From Iris pallida (Eukaryota > Streptophyta > Magnoliopsida > Asparagales > Iridaceae), in NCBI GenBank assembly GCA_029216955.1, contig JANAVB010031417.1, positions 18,508,219-18,572,218 of the forward strand: a stretch of 64,000 nt of DNA. Direction: 5' to 3'. Below, one piece after another: positions 10,751 to 28,853 of this stretch. The translations under genes and the position numbers were made by a program. Each line of letters begins with the position of its first letter. Positions within the stretch are counted from its first letter, which is position 1. The notes beneath the pieces were generated by a model. The model saw nothing but the letters and a program-made list of their open reading frames with translations. It searched no databases and was not told the DNA's origin.

Positions 10751-11275
10751 CAAACATTGTTATGGTGGTTTTGCAACCATGCGACCTCTAGTATAGGGCG
10801 GAAAAAAAACATACGAGCGTATGAGGAAAGGAGATGGCTTCTTATTATTATTTTACACTTTTCATATCGTTGTTGTGGTATTAAATTACATAACTATAGT
10901 TAAGATATTTAGTAATATAATATGAAAGTATATAATAATAAATTTAAAAACTGTAATATTTGAAGTATTCCATTGAAATTAAGCGTCAAATTAATTTAAA
11001 CTATTCTACATCCAAATTTTGTCATACATTTTGTCTTAAATCAACAAATAAATGATATCATATAAAAAATAGCATCCAAATGTAAAATTATTATTCGTAA
11101 AAAATTTGTTACAAAATAAAATTTTCTTATGGATAATAACACATTCTATTGATTTTAAAAGAAACATAGATACCCTAGTGGAATTTTTGTAAAAAAAAAA
11201 ACATAGACCTAGTGGATTTTTTTGTCAAAAATTTCCAAACTTACTTCTCGGCTAATATATAAACAAATATATTAA
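10751..11275. other. AT-rich intergenic DNA
   Basis: Very AT-rich. No gene, RNA or bounded repeat is seen. Confidence 0.5.
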
Positions 11276-11624
11276 AGGTGCGTTTGATTGCAAGGTGAAA
11301 AATACGTGGAAAATAAATTAATTCCATGGAATAATTTTTCTAGGAAAAAAATTCCATGAAATTTTTAAAAAATTCATGAAAAACTTAATTTGGGTGTTTG
11401 ATTGCCATTATTTTTCACGAAAAATAGTTATTTTTCATGAAAAATGATATTTTCTTATGCGTTTGACAAGTTTCATTTTCCACTATTTTAGATGAAAATA
11501 TGGAAAATGATAGATTTTTGAAAAATAATTCCATAGAAAATATAAGCTATCAAACACTACAATTGGTGGAAAATTTATGATGAAAATATTTTCCATGGAA
11601 AAAAAGCCCAATCAAACACAACCT
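11276..11624. mobile_element. MITE-like element with GCGTTTGATTG ends
   Basis: Left end AGGTGCGTTTGATTG and right end CAATCAAACACAACCT are inverted repeats with a few mismatches. Inside are repeated ATTTTTCATGAAAAAT-like palindromes. I could not define a target duplication. No coding capacity. Confidence 0.6.
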
Positions 11625-12023
11625 AAGTGAAAATTTACTGTTTGAATTATTACATCATATCTTTATTCTTCTCCTGAACACCTAAAACTTTATACATGGT
11701 CAATGTGATCACAGTTTGACTCTGCTATAATTCTCCTCATTAAAAATCATCTTAACAAGATTGCAAGTCAACTCTTTTCTTACCTAGGTTTTAGAATTTA
11801 AGCATACTTAGAAGAAGAAAAAAAAAACGAAATTTAAAACTGAAGTATCGAGAAGGCCTTCCCCGATGAAGAAAAAGAATAGGTCCACAGCAATATAGCT
11901 TGGGCCTCCACGGCCCGGTAGTAAGTAAAAAACAATTATATTTTGGGCCTTTTAGCAAAAGCAAATCAACAAAATAACCTGCAGAAAATCCGGTAACAAA
12001 TCATCTTCGCTCTCGGCCTCTCT

Positions 12024-12082
12024 GGAACCTTCTCCTCTCTTCTTTGCTCACCGCCTCTTTCTTTCCCGACTCTAGAACTTTC
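12024..12082 (+). promoter_or_regulatory. Two heat-shock elements upstream of HSP22
   Basis: GGAACCTTC (12024-12032) and AGAACTTTCC (12074-12083) each match the GAAnnTTC core bound by heat-shock factor trimers. They lie about 50-110 bp upstream of the TATA box, where plant small heat-shock genes usually carry them. Function is inferred from the match. Confidence 0.7.
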
Positions 12083-12132
12083 CACACTCCTCTCAGCTTC
12101 TTCCCCAAGAAAAGCATCACCCAGCCCCCCTC

Positions 12133-12139
12133 TATATAT
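12133..12139 (+). promoter_or_regulatory. TATA box of the HSP22 gene
   Basis: TATATAT about 95 bp upstream of the ATG at 12234, downstream of the two heat-shock elements. Confidence 0.7.
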
Positions 12140-12233
12140 TCCTACTATTCTCACCATCGTCATCATCATCATCAACGAAGAAGAGAGAAACTATTCGCTC
12201 CACTACTTGTTTTCTTAATCGTCCATTTCTCCA

Positions 12234-13686
12234 ATGGCAGCCATGATCGCTTGCAGGAGAGCTCCAGTCTCTAAGCTGCTCGAGAGGCTCCTCGCCGCCG
12301 GCAGTCCGGCTCGGTCCTTCGCCCCTTCGTCGACCTCCGCGTTCCGCTCCTTCAACACCAACACCCAGATGATGGTGGAGACCGACGACGAGAGGGCCGT
12401 CGACGTCGACCGCCGCCGATCCCGCCGCGGCGACGACGACTATCCCTACTTCCCTGGTAGTTCGTCTTCTCACTCCGTGAAATCACTAACATCAGCCTAA
12501 TATTCTTTCGTGTCTTTTATGTAATTTAGTGTTATATAGAAATCGTAGCCGTGTCCTGTCCGACTCGACACGCTCTTTGATTTAGTTATTAACAATAATT
12601 CGGGACTGCGTCCTTGTCTTGTGTCCGATTTCTGTCTGACGCGCCATTAGATTAAGCTAGTGGATGCGGATCTTAATTATAAATCTAACTGATTCACTTT
12701 TCAGTAGCAAGTAAACTTAGCCGTGTCCTGTCCGACTCGACACGCTCTTTGATTTAGTTTTTAACAATAACTCGGGACTGCGTCCTTGGCTTGTGTCCGA
12801 TTTCTGTCTTAGGATCTTAATTATAAATCATAGTGATGCACTTTTCAGTAATTTAGCTAGTAGGAAGCAGAGCCGTGTTCTTGGCTTGTGTCCGATTTCT
12901 GTCTTAGGATCTTAATTATAAATCATAGTGATGCACTTTTCAGTAATTTAGCTAGTAGGAAGCAGAGCCGTGTTCTTGTTTGACACGGCCTCCGATTGAA
13001 TATGATGTCCCTGATGTGTCGTGTCCGGTTTTCGACCAATTTATTGAGTACAAATCAGGGCCACGTCATCGATGTGTTACGCTGGTTCGTGTCGGACTAG
13101 GGATACGTACTGTGTCTATGATATTTTTAATACTGTTATTGAGTTATGGAGCACAAACACTCCAAAATCAGATGTGTCGTCCTTCTCGTCTCGTGTCCGG
13201 AGGCATATAGAGCAGAACTTACTGATGATATTTTTGAATTGTTGTTTGGTTGCGCAGACGTGTTCAGTCCATTCAATTCGACCCGCAGCAGCCTGAGCCA
13301 GCTGCTGAACCTGATGGACCAGGTCACGGGCGCCAGCTTCCCCGCGCCGGCCCGGGGCATGGACGGGGGCCTGCGGCGCGGGTGGGACGCGAGGGAGGAC
13401 GCGGACGCGCTGCACCTCCGCATCGACATGCCGGGGCTGGGGAAGGAGCACGTGAAGGTGAGCGCGGAGCAGAACACGCTGATCATCCGGGGGGAGGGCG
13501 AGAAGGAGGGGGAGGGGGAGGAGGAGGGCGGGGGGGAGGAGGTACAGCAGCAGGATCGACCTGCCGGAAGGGATGTACAAGATGGACGCGATCAAGGCGG
13601 AGATGAAGAACGGGGTGCTGAAGGTGTCGGTGCCGAAGGTGAAGCAGGAGGAGAGGAAGGACGTGTTCGAGGTGCAGATTGAGTGA
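12234..13686 (+). CDS. HSP22: Mitochondrial small heat-shock protein (HSP22 type), apparent 1-nt frameshift
   Basis: This is an ATP-independent chaperone of the alpha-crystallin family that holds unfolding proteins in the mitochondrial matrix. Exon 1 is 12234-12456 ([20 protein letters not shown]..., Arg/Ser/Ala-rich and acid-poor at the start, a typical mitochondrial presequence). Intron GT at 12457, AG at 13256-13257. Exon 2 is 13258-13686, starting [17 protein letters not shown], then the alpha-crystallin domain: [40 protein letters not shown]. After a Glu/Gly-rich tract the frame breaks. In the next frame [31 protein letters not shown] and the end FEVQIE-stop follow. The break is one extra base in the G7 run at 13530-13536; with six Gs the protein would be 216 residues, the normal family length. 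As written, the product loses the second half of its chaperone domain and stops at about 13682. The run is also a common sequencing-error site. Confidence 0.92.
12547..12979 (+). repeat. Tandem repeats inside the HSP22 intron
   Basis: Two near-perfect 95-bp units (about 12791-12885 and 12886-12980) run from TTGTGTCCGATTTCTGTC to GCAGAGCCGTGTTCTTGG. An older, related pair (GCCGTGTCCTGTCCGACTCG at 12548 and 12720) precedes them. The intron grew by local duplication. Confidence 0.85.
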
Positions 13687-14911
13687 TTGCCAGTTTTGGT
13701 GGTGGTGGTCTTTGCTGACCCAGAGAAGTCTATAAGTAGTCGAGTTTCGAGCTTTCCTGTTCTCTTTTGTTCTGTTGTTGGGTGTATAAAGTCCGTCCAG
13801 GTCCAGGTCGTGAAAACGTAGTCGTTTGTGTTTTCTTCTATAGTACAGGTCCAGGTCCTGGTTCAGTCAAAATGTTAAGGAGTTTTCTTCTATAGATCTA
13901 TGTTGTTTGCGATCGTTTCGCTCATCGTTGTTAATGACGAGAAAAATGTTGCTGATCTGTTATCTCCAATGTTAAATGTGGTAATTCTAAAATTTGGAGA
14001 CATGTAGGAGATTTTTTTTTAGTTTTCGTTAATGTGGACAATTTATTTAATTTTTTTATTATTGATGAGGTCGTAAATTTAGAAGACGGAGAGTCAAAAA
14101 TTAACATTTAATTTGGCAGGCACACTTAACATTTTACATTACATTAATTTGAAATACTAAAATGTTTTAATTCAAAATAGAAAGAAAAAAAAATTCTGTT
14201 TGCTATATGATACATAACATTGTCTATTTAAGGCTCCTATTATCTATCTAGCACGTCAATTTAATGTGGATACGTCAATTATAAGGTGGATGATATAGTA
14301 TGGTGGATTTTAGCAATTGTTGACAATATTTTGCCAGCGTTGTGTAATGGCAGCAGGACCAAGAACTTCCGAATCGAAACAGCAGAAGCCACAAGCCCTT
14401 AGACCCCAAATTTCATAACTATGCGGACAGAAATGAAGCAGAGCACAAGTGTTTGATCACACATGCCATGCGGTGAAGAAGGATTTCTGTTTAAGAAACA
14501 ATTAAGGCCTAGGTAAGGTAGCTGAGAAATAGTGTAATAATAATAATTATAAAATCTAACACTGTAGCGTTCACCTATTCTTTCCTCCTAATTCAAAATA
14601 GTTCAGATTTTCATAAATTCTCGCACGAACAATTTTTTTGCCTGATTTATTAGTCAACCAGTATTTATTTTGCTGCTGCTTGGAGCCTTGACGATCGGTT
14701 TATTTACCACGGGATGGATTCTCTCTAATTTTAAGATCTTAGTCCCCAAATTGTTCCTGTCAAAATTGTTCTGTTTTTTTTACTCTTCAGAAGAAAACTA
14801 GCAGTTATGAGTCGAGTCTCCTTCAATAATGAAATATCACGTATACAGTCCCAAAAGAGTTGGCTTTCACTTCAGACAAAAAACAAAATAAACCCTGGCG
14901 ACCTATACTAA
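13687..14911. other. HSP22 3' flank and intergenic DNA
   Basis: The 3' untranslated region follows the stop; GTCCAGGTCC-type short repeats occur near 13795-13860. Beyond ~14000 the DNA is AT-rich with no gene seen. Confidence 0.5.
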
Positions 14912-15042
14912 GGCCTCGTTCAATCGTTTGGTTCGCCGGAAAAAAAAAAAAGGAAAAAAATGATTATATTTTCTTTCCATTGGAAAATTGTAACTCTTTT
15001 TTTTTTAAATGATTATATTTTCTTTCCATTGGAAAATTGTAA

Positions 15043-15086
<44 letters not shown>

Positions 15087-15275
15087 TTTGAAAAAATCAA
15101 AAAAATTGAGAGGAAAATTGAATCTTCATAGGAGAAAATGAATTCTTGGGTTGGTGGAAGGAACTATTTTTTCCACTATTTTTTCTCCTTTTGGGAATTA
15201 AATTTTTTTTCCTCCTCATTTTCTTTGGCATCCAAATGAACGAAACGAATCACTTTCTGCGAACCAAACGTGGCC
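14912..15275. mobile_element. Tourist-like MITE with long T run
   Basis: Ends GGCCTCGTTCAATCG... and ...CGAACCAAACGTGGCC are inverted repeats, flanked by TAA (14909-14911 and 15276-15278). It contains a duplicated ~45-bp block (ATGATTATATTTTCTTTCCA) and a ~40-base T run near 15045-15085, which may be unstable. Confidence 0.8.
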
Positions 15276-16020
15276 TAAGATTGCACACTATTTCTTTCTC
15301 TATTGTCCCAAACAACTTTTCCCAATTACATGAATTAACGAGTCTTATTTTGATTCAGCAGCAGTTCTTTATATGTACAATGCTAATATATAAGCAAAAG
15401 ATATCCAAAAACCGAATAATACTCTCGTTTGGTTCACAGAAAGGAAAGCAAATCAATTCTTTGTTATTTCCCTTTCTTTGGAAAATTACAATTTCTATCC
15501 ATTTTTTTTCCAATATTTGGAGAAAAAAATTTAAAAGAAGTGAATTCACTATAGTAGAAAAGTGAATCCTTGGTTTGTTGGAGGAATCACTTTCCCTCTT
15601 ATTTTCCTTCTCAATGAAAATCATTTTCCTTTCCTCACACTTTCCTTTGACTTCCTATCTTTGACACATCCAAACATAGGAAAATTAATGACCAAACAAG
15701 AGCAGCAGCCAGCCAAGCAAGCATCAAGAGAGTGGACGATTGGACACCAAGACCCATACACTTGTTTTGGATTTTACACAACCTACAGCTAATTTCAACT
15801 CAAACATGAACAGTTAATACCAAGAACAGCACCGATCTAATAAAGCAATTCTTTAACTCTACTACAAATTGATGCTTCAAAACAGCAAATAATCCAAGCA
15901 TTATGAAAATTTCCAAAATTCAGAACTGCATGTACTCCTCACGTCCCATAAAACCATCAGGGCGCTAAAAGCTTAAAACAAACATCAGTCAAAATTACTT
16001 CAAAAATGAGAAGTATCTAA
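15276..16020. other. Intergenic DNA with a possible diverged MITE; RPS6 3' flank
   Basis: About 15422-15702 has CTCTCGTTTGGTTCAC at the left and an inverted CTCTTGTTTGGT-like end at the right, suggesting a relative of the preceding MITE; no target duplication is seen. The last ~150 bp are probably the 3' untranslated region of the RPS6 gene. Confidence 0.4.
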
Positions 16021-16044
16021 TTTATATCTAATTTAAAGCAATTG

Positions 16045-22877
<6,833 letters not shown>

Positions 22878-22945
22878 ATTGCTGGGATGGAGCGATCAGG
22901 ACCGAACGCGCCGCCGAGAGAAGGAAAAAAAAGGAAAATGAACGC

Positions 22946-22999
22946 TAGGGTTTCTGCTGTGGAAGAAGTTCCAAATTCCGGCTGGAAAGTGCTATATAG
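22946..22999 (-). promoter_or_regulatory. RPS6 core promoter: TATA box and telo-box
   Basis: On the minus strand CTATATAG (22992-22999) lies about 115 bp upstream of the ATG, and AAACCCTA (22946-22953) lies downstream of it in the probable 5' leader. The telo-box AAACCCTA is a known element of plant ribosomal-protein and translation genes. A further AACCCTAACCCTAAT sits in intron 1 (around 22829-22844). Confidence 0.65.
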
Positions 23000-24711
23000 G
23001 GAACTCGTGCGAGAGCGATCTGACGGACCGCTAATCTGGACCGTCGGTTTTTGGGGTTTAGGTTGTCGTTTGGAAAAACTTAGCCCCGTCTGCATTTAAT
23101 AACAAACAGTAAATTCGGCTCCAACCCAACTTGACAATGTGGTGAGCATTATTCGGTTTTAAACGGAACCGAACTAAATAAAAGATTTAATTTAATTTCT
23201 TTTTTAAACGATCTAATTTTAATTTTGAAAAATAGTATAAAAAATTATTCAATTTCGGTCAAAAATTAAAAAAACTAAAGGGTTATTTACATTGACTTTC
23301 TATGTCTCGTGTTTATTACACGGATATTTTTTTGGCTTAAAAATAAATACGGTGACATTCCTATATTTTGTGTTAAATATCACAACTAAGTTTTATAATT
23401 TGTGTAAAAAATTTTACATTGACTATCCCTACTTTTAAATAAAATATAAAGGACATGAGATGTCAGTATATTTTTTTTTAAACTATGGGAGGTCCTCTTA
23501 ATAAAAACAAAACTGAATAAAGCTTATAAAATTATATAAATGTTTTCAATTTAATACATATTTTATAATTAAAGTTTATCTTTTTATATTTTGAAAATAA
23601 CAATTTATGTATGTCTTTGAAACTCAAGTTTGATAATTTAATAACTATATAATTTTAAATGCACTTTTGAAATACAACAAATATATGTTTAAAATTTATG
23701 TTTTTTAATATAATTTAATCTCAAACTAACTGGATATGACCTATTAAATAGTTCATAGGAATAAAATGAATTGAATAAAATTGAGCCAATAATTCGGTTC
23801 GATTTTGGTTAAACCTATTTTAGGTTTTTCGCTTTTGGCTTTTAGAAATTCGTATTTGGTTTTATGGTTCGGTTGAAACTGAATAAAAACAAAGGCTCAC
23901 CCCTTGACATGGGAGTTGACTTCAATATAAGACCAAATTCAATCCAAACATAAAGTTTCCGAGTTTATCAGTAAGATGATGGATTGTGTATGAGGTACAC
24001 TTGCCAAGTAGAAATTCGAACCTGTGTCTTTCTTTTGCTTCGGGGAATCATAAAGTTTATTACTTGAAAATTGATGATTTTATCCTAGTTATGGTTTGTG
24101 TACAAAAATATGATAAATTATATTTTTTATTAATATTTTTAAATTGAAATAAATTTAAATTGTTTAGATAGTTATACATATTATTTCAAAATTCAAAAGG
24201 ATAAGCCGTTTGAACTATTATTCCAGACGAGTTTACAATGTGGTTCCAATGATGACATGTTTAACGACGGTCAATAAAGACATGAAATACAAACTTTTCC
24301 CACAGCAACTAAAAAAAACACATCTATTATTAAGCAAAATACCACTTTTTGACAATTTGTCACAAGTGAGAACCATATTCACAGTTCAATGTCTTGTTTG
24401 GTTCGCAAAATCATAGTGTTTTGAAGAAAAAATTATTATTTTTATATGTTTTGATGCAAAGTGAATTGAAGATAAAAGTAAAGTGATTCTCAATGGAAAA
24501 AAAAAAGAGATAAAATATTTCCATCCATCGAAAGAATGGTTCATTTTTCTACCTTTAAATATTCACATTTCCTTTTATTTTTTTGTATTTCAAAACATCG
24601 GAAAGAAAAATAAATAGAAAATGTAATTTCTCAAGGAAATGAAACACAAAGGAGATTATTTCCTTTCATCTTCGTGAACCAAAGGAGGCCTAAATTGTAT
24701 TGGAACGTTAA
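23000..24711. other. AT-rich intergenic DNA between RPS6 promoter and repeat block
   Basis: No gene is supported. Scattered GGTTCGGTT-like motifs (23150-23200, 23790-23890) look like decayed repeat sequence. A MITE-like pair of ends, CTTGTTTGGTTCGCAA near 24395 and GTGAACCAAAGGAGGCC near 24675, may bound another Tourist-like relic. Confidence 0.45.
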
Positions 24712-25500
24712 AGACTTATAAAGAAGCAACCAAAAAAGGGAAAAAAAACGACAAAAAAAGTGACAAAATGACAAAAAAAAAAAGACATAAAACAACAAAA
24801 CGAAAAAATGATCAAACCGACAAAAAAATACAAAAAAAACGATAAAAACTGGTTTTGAAAAAAACGAAAAAAGACAAAAAGAGACGAAAACGACAAAAAA
24901 ATAAAAAAAAACGACAAAAAGAAAAATACGACAAAAAACTACTAAAAACGACAAAAATCGATAAAAAGCGAAAAAAAGAGAAAAAAAACGACAAAAAAAC
25001 GATAAAAAGCGACAAAAAAAGTCAAAAAAAATGGCCAAAAATAACAAAAAGACTAGTAAAAACAAAAAAAAGGACGAAAAAGTGACTAAAAAATAGGAAA
25101 AAGGACAAAATTAACAAAAAGGAAAATGCTAAGTTTACAACCAAAATTTTACAACATTCTTACAACCTCTCTCTCTCCCACTCCTTACATATGGGTCCCA
25201 TCGGATCCCATCTCCACTCTCACCCCTGCTACATGGGCTCCACCTGACTCCACAACTTTCTCTCATCCTCCAATCGAAGTCCGACACGTGGCAGGAGTAA
25301 AGGGATTGTAAGGATTTGGTTGTATGTATAGCATTGCTCTAACAAAAAAAAATGACAAAAAAAAGACTAAAAAATGACAAAAAAAAATGGATAAAAAACG
25401 AAAAAAAAATGACAAAAAAGCGACAAAAACAACAAAAAAAGGGTCAAAAATGATTTTTAAAAAAATAAGAAAAAATTTAAACAAATTTTTTTTGTCCGGA
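24712..25500. repeat. Extended (GACAAAAA)n-type A-rich tract, split by a MITE
   Basis: 24712-25120 and 25340-25450 consist of variants of ACGACAAAAAA with almost no C or T otherwise. Open frames through it (poly-Phe or Lys-rich) are low-complexity artefacts. The interruption is the element at 25121-25339. Confidence 0.85.
25121..25339. mobile_element. Mutator-like MITE inside the A-rich tract
   Basis: Left end GGAAAATGCTAAGTTTACAA and right end (reverse-complemented) GAGCAATGCTATACATACAA are inverted repeats starting in G, both continuing into CCAAA. Flanks show TAACAAAAA at 25112-25120 and 25340-25348, a 9-bp duplication as for Mutator-like elements, though the host tract is repetitive enough that part of the match could be chance. 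Confidence 0.72.
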
Positions 25501-25645
25501 CAAAAGAAAAATGTCCACATATTCTTAAGGGATAGGATTTTCATATTTTATGAGTAAACTATTTATCCGGATATTTTTAATTTCTGAAAATATATTTTTA
25601 TAGCCCAAACAAACATGGTAATCGATTCTCATCATAATTATTTTC

Positions 25646-25687
<42 letters not shown>

Positions 25688-25707
25688 GTGTACCAAACGC
25701 TCACTAA

Positions 25708-25828
25708 GGGTCTCATTGGATTGAGGGGGAAAAAAAAAAAAAAAGCAAAGTTAACTGAGATTAAGTGAAAAAAGTTTAGGGGGGAGATTTCTTTTTCAAG
25801 ATCATGCTTGTGCGAACCAAACAAGACC
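25708..25828. mobile_element. Short Tourist-like MITE
   Basis: The ends GGGTCTCATTGG and CGAACCAAACAAGACC are inverted repeats flanked by TAA (25705-25707, 25829-25831). A second, apparently truncated left end (GGGTCTTATTGGATCGAGG) follows at about 25864. A 35-40-base A run precedes the element. Confidence 0.65.
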
Positions 25829-25829
25829 T

Positions 25830-26429
25830 AAATATAACAGTCCAACTCATTTGTAAAGATAAGGGTCTTATTGGATCGAGGGGGAAAAAAAAAAAGCAAA
25901 ACGTTAGTTTAAGAAAGGAGGTTTTGAGTAACAATATGCATGATTGGTTGATAAAGATACAACAGGTACCATAATAATTTTATTATATGTGGCATAAGAT
26001 TTGCACAAAAACATATGGTCAACAACTCAACAAATACATAAAATATATATGGTCATCAACTATCTTCCCTCCAATATTTTGACGTATCTGGACGATTTTA
26101 TTTTTATGCATCAAATATATATGTGGTCATTACTCAACAAATGCATCAAAAGTACAATCGTTGGATTTTAATTTGTTTCCTTATAATTTTTAACGATGAG
26201 TAATAAGTGAAAGTAAGAATAAACGACGCACCTGGACGACAACAAGTTAGAAGACAGAAAGACCGAGCAACTTGATGAAAGCAAGAAAAATGGAGGAAAA
26301 TGTCACGATGACGGAACAACATGGTAAAAGCAACAAAAATGTATGACAATATCACGACATTTTATATGAAAACAAGGTATATTTATGACTTTTTAAACAA
26401 TAACCTCTCAATTCCACTTGTTAACCCCT
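25830..26429. other. AT-rich intergenic DNA
   Basis: Nothing recognised apart from the truncated MITE end near 25864. Confidence 0.5.
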
Positions 26430-28140
26430 TTCCCAATTTAGAAATTTTAAATAGGAAAAATTTATGAAATGTCCAAAAAACAAAAAAGTTTTATGAAAAA
26501 CCCACCGCACAATAACATTTCATCGCGTGTCCAGAATTAGCAAAAAATATATAAAGGGGGTTCCGAATGACCTTTTTGCCCTTCCTTCTAATTTATTGAA
26601 AACATCCACGAAACTACTCTTAAAAAAAGTTTCGATATTTCATATTCTTTCATACGCTGCTCACTTTCGAATCTATATTTTTTTCTCCAAAAATTTCAAA
26701 TCTTACTTCAAAAACTCGGAAAAAAAATTCGAAAAGGTCGACAAACAGTAAAACTGTTAAAACTGAGGTCAAAACATCATTTTTTCGCGATTCTAAAATT
26801 TTGAAAGGCCGACTAACGAAGAAGCTATTAGTCTCTGGCTCCTCGAAAAATGCTCCTTTTGCGACAAACCGGAGCTCATTTCGACCTTCCAGTCAAAAGT
26901 TATGGCCCTTCAAAGTTTCAACTGGCCATAAAATGCAGGAGAATAATTATTCTCGTGGTAATATCACAGAGAATGGCCATTCTCCGTGCTAAAATCACGG
27001 AGAATGGTCATTCTATGTGCTAAAACCATGGAGGATGGCCATTCTCCTTGTTAAATTGACCAAGAATAGTCATTATCCGTGTTAAAATGACGAAGAATGG
27101 CCATTCTCCGTCAATTTAACAAGGAGAATGGCCATTTTTCGTCATTCTAACACGAAGAATGACCATTCTCCGTGCTAAAATATGAAGAATATTCATTTTT
27201 CTTGTTAAATGTCCAAGAATAGTCATTCTCCGTTTTAAAATGACGGAGAATGGCTATTCTCCGTCAATTTAACAAGGAGAATGGCCTTCTCCATCATTTT
27301 AACACGAAGAATGGCCATTCTCAGTCATTTTATCACGGAGCCATTCTCCGTCATTTTAACACGGAGAATGGCCATTCCCCGTGGTTTTAACACGGAGAAT
27401 GGCTCCGTCATTTTATCATGCAGCCATTCTCCGTCATTTTAACACGGAGAATGGTGGTTTTAACACGGAGAATGACCATTCTCCGTCATTTTGAAATGGA
27501 GAATGGTCATTCTCCATTAATATTTTGACATGAATAAGGTCATTCTCTGTGGTTTTAGCACGGAGAATGGTCATTCTCCGTGATTTTAACACGGAGAATG
27601 ATGGAGAACAGTCGACAGAAACCTAAAACTTATTTTTTGTGAAAAATTTTTGTCAGGAACAAAAATTCAAGAGTTTTCGTTCTTATTTCAAAACGATGCT
27701 AACTCTTATGGAAAAGAAGAAGAATATATTCTCTCCACAATTGACCTAATTGTCGAAAAATTGCAAATCTCTCCACGATGATGATGATGATAATGATGAG
27801 CGATGATCGGAGTTCGACTGAATAAAAGCACAGTGAACTATGAACGATCTTTGCGATCTTTGCTGAAGATGAGAGCAATGGAATTCAGATCTCTCGTGAA
27901 GAAGAAGAGGCGAAAATCGCAATCCAAATCTGAGTTTGTGCAAAGGGTAGTTATGGTATTATAAAGATGTCAATTTTGTAAATACAGAGTATCTAAAGAA
28001 AATCTTGGAGTATTTAACGTGAAAACATATAATTCTGGACATTTCATAAAATCCATCATGCGGGTGGATTTTTCATACAAACTAATTCCGAAATTGGATT
28101 TCTCAGCAATTTCCAGTTTTAAATAATAGGCAAAAAGAAT
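26430..28140. mobile_element. Probable non-autonomous element with long degenerate inverted ends
   Basis: 26490-26545 (TTTTATGAAAAACCCACCGC ... GTGTCCAGAATTA) aligns with the reverse complement of 28030-28080 (TATGAAAAATCCACCCGCAT ... ATGTCCAGAATTA) over about 50 bp with several mismatches, and weaker similarity continues on both sides. The body holds the palindrome cluster and no convincing gene. Mutator-like origin with long inverted repeats is likely; exact ends and target duplication are not visible. Confidence 0.55.
26940..27605. repeat. Cluster of 18-bp palindromes GGAGAATGGCCATTCTCC
   Basis: About twenty full or partial copies, each a self-complementary 18-mer or one arm of it, are separated by TTTTAACAC / TGATTTTAGCAC-like linkers so that the period is near 35 bp. 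Some copies have lost one arm. Every unit could fold as a hairpin. Confidence 0.85.
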
Positions 28141-28421
28141 ACGAATTAAATTCCCACTTAACTCTCTATTGACTTCCTCTCTCATCACTTAACCCTTTAT
28201 GGCTTTCCCTCCTAAACTTGCACCCTCGAACCAAATATATTTTTTTTTCCAGCTCACTTTTTTTTTTCCATTTAACTCCCTAAATGAGTTGATAAATAAC
28301 ATAAAGGCTTAACTCCTTTGTTAAAACCAAGAATGCAAAAGTAATTTGAAGCCGCGTCATCTGCGTTGGTGATCGATGTTACAATTGCACCTCTATCTCG
28401 AGAACACCAGTCGACTTCTTA

Positions 28422-28850
28422 GAGCATCTCCAACCCTATTGTCTTGTTTTGTGTTGTGAATCCTATGTGGCATGAGGGACAAGACAATGTCTTGTATATG
28501 TGGCAAGGTTATATTCACAAATGACAATGGGTTTAAAAAGTCATCTCCAATGCAAAAGTATTGAGAAGACAATACAAATAATTTTTTACAACTTCCAAGA
28601 CAACTTTTACTCTTCTACTTCTTTTTTATAAATATTTTTATTCACAAATGATGATGTGGACATAAAGACATTGTGAAGTGCATTGTCTAGATCTAGACAA
28701 CCAACTTCACATTGTCTTTGCCATGTCATTGCCATGTCAACTCCACACTTTATTTCACATTTGCATTGGAGAAGTACTTTTGAAAAAAATGGTTGTCATT
28801 CCTATGTGGCAACCATTTTTTTCAAACTCACAATAGGGTTGGAGATGCTC
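28422..28850 (-). mobile_element. Tourist-like MITE, same family as 9070-9958, inverted
   Basis: Ends GAGCATCTCCAACCCTATTG and CAATAGGGTTGGAGATGCTC, flanks TTA (28419-28421, 28851-28853). The interior is the reverse complement of the family at 9070 and 9521 (for example CCTATGTGGCATGAG against CTCATGCCACATAGG). Confidence 0.88.
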
Positions 28851-28853
28851 TTA

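Noticed and set aside
24631..25085. Phe-rich or Lys-rich open frames, apparently membrane-like
   Set aside because: Produced by the GACAAAAA low-complexity tract.
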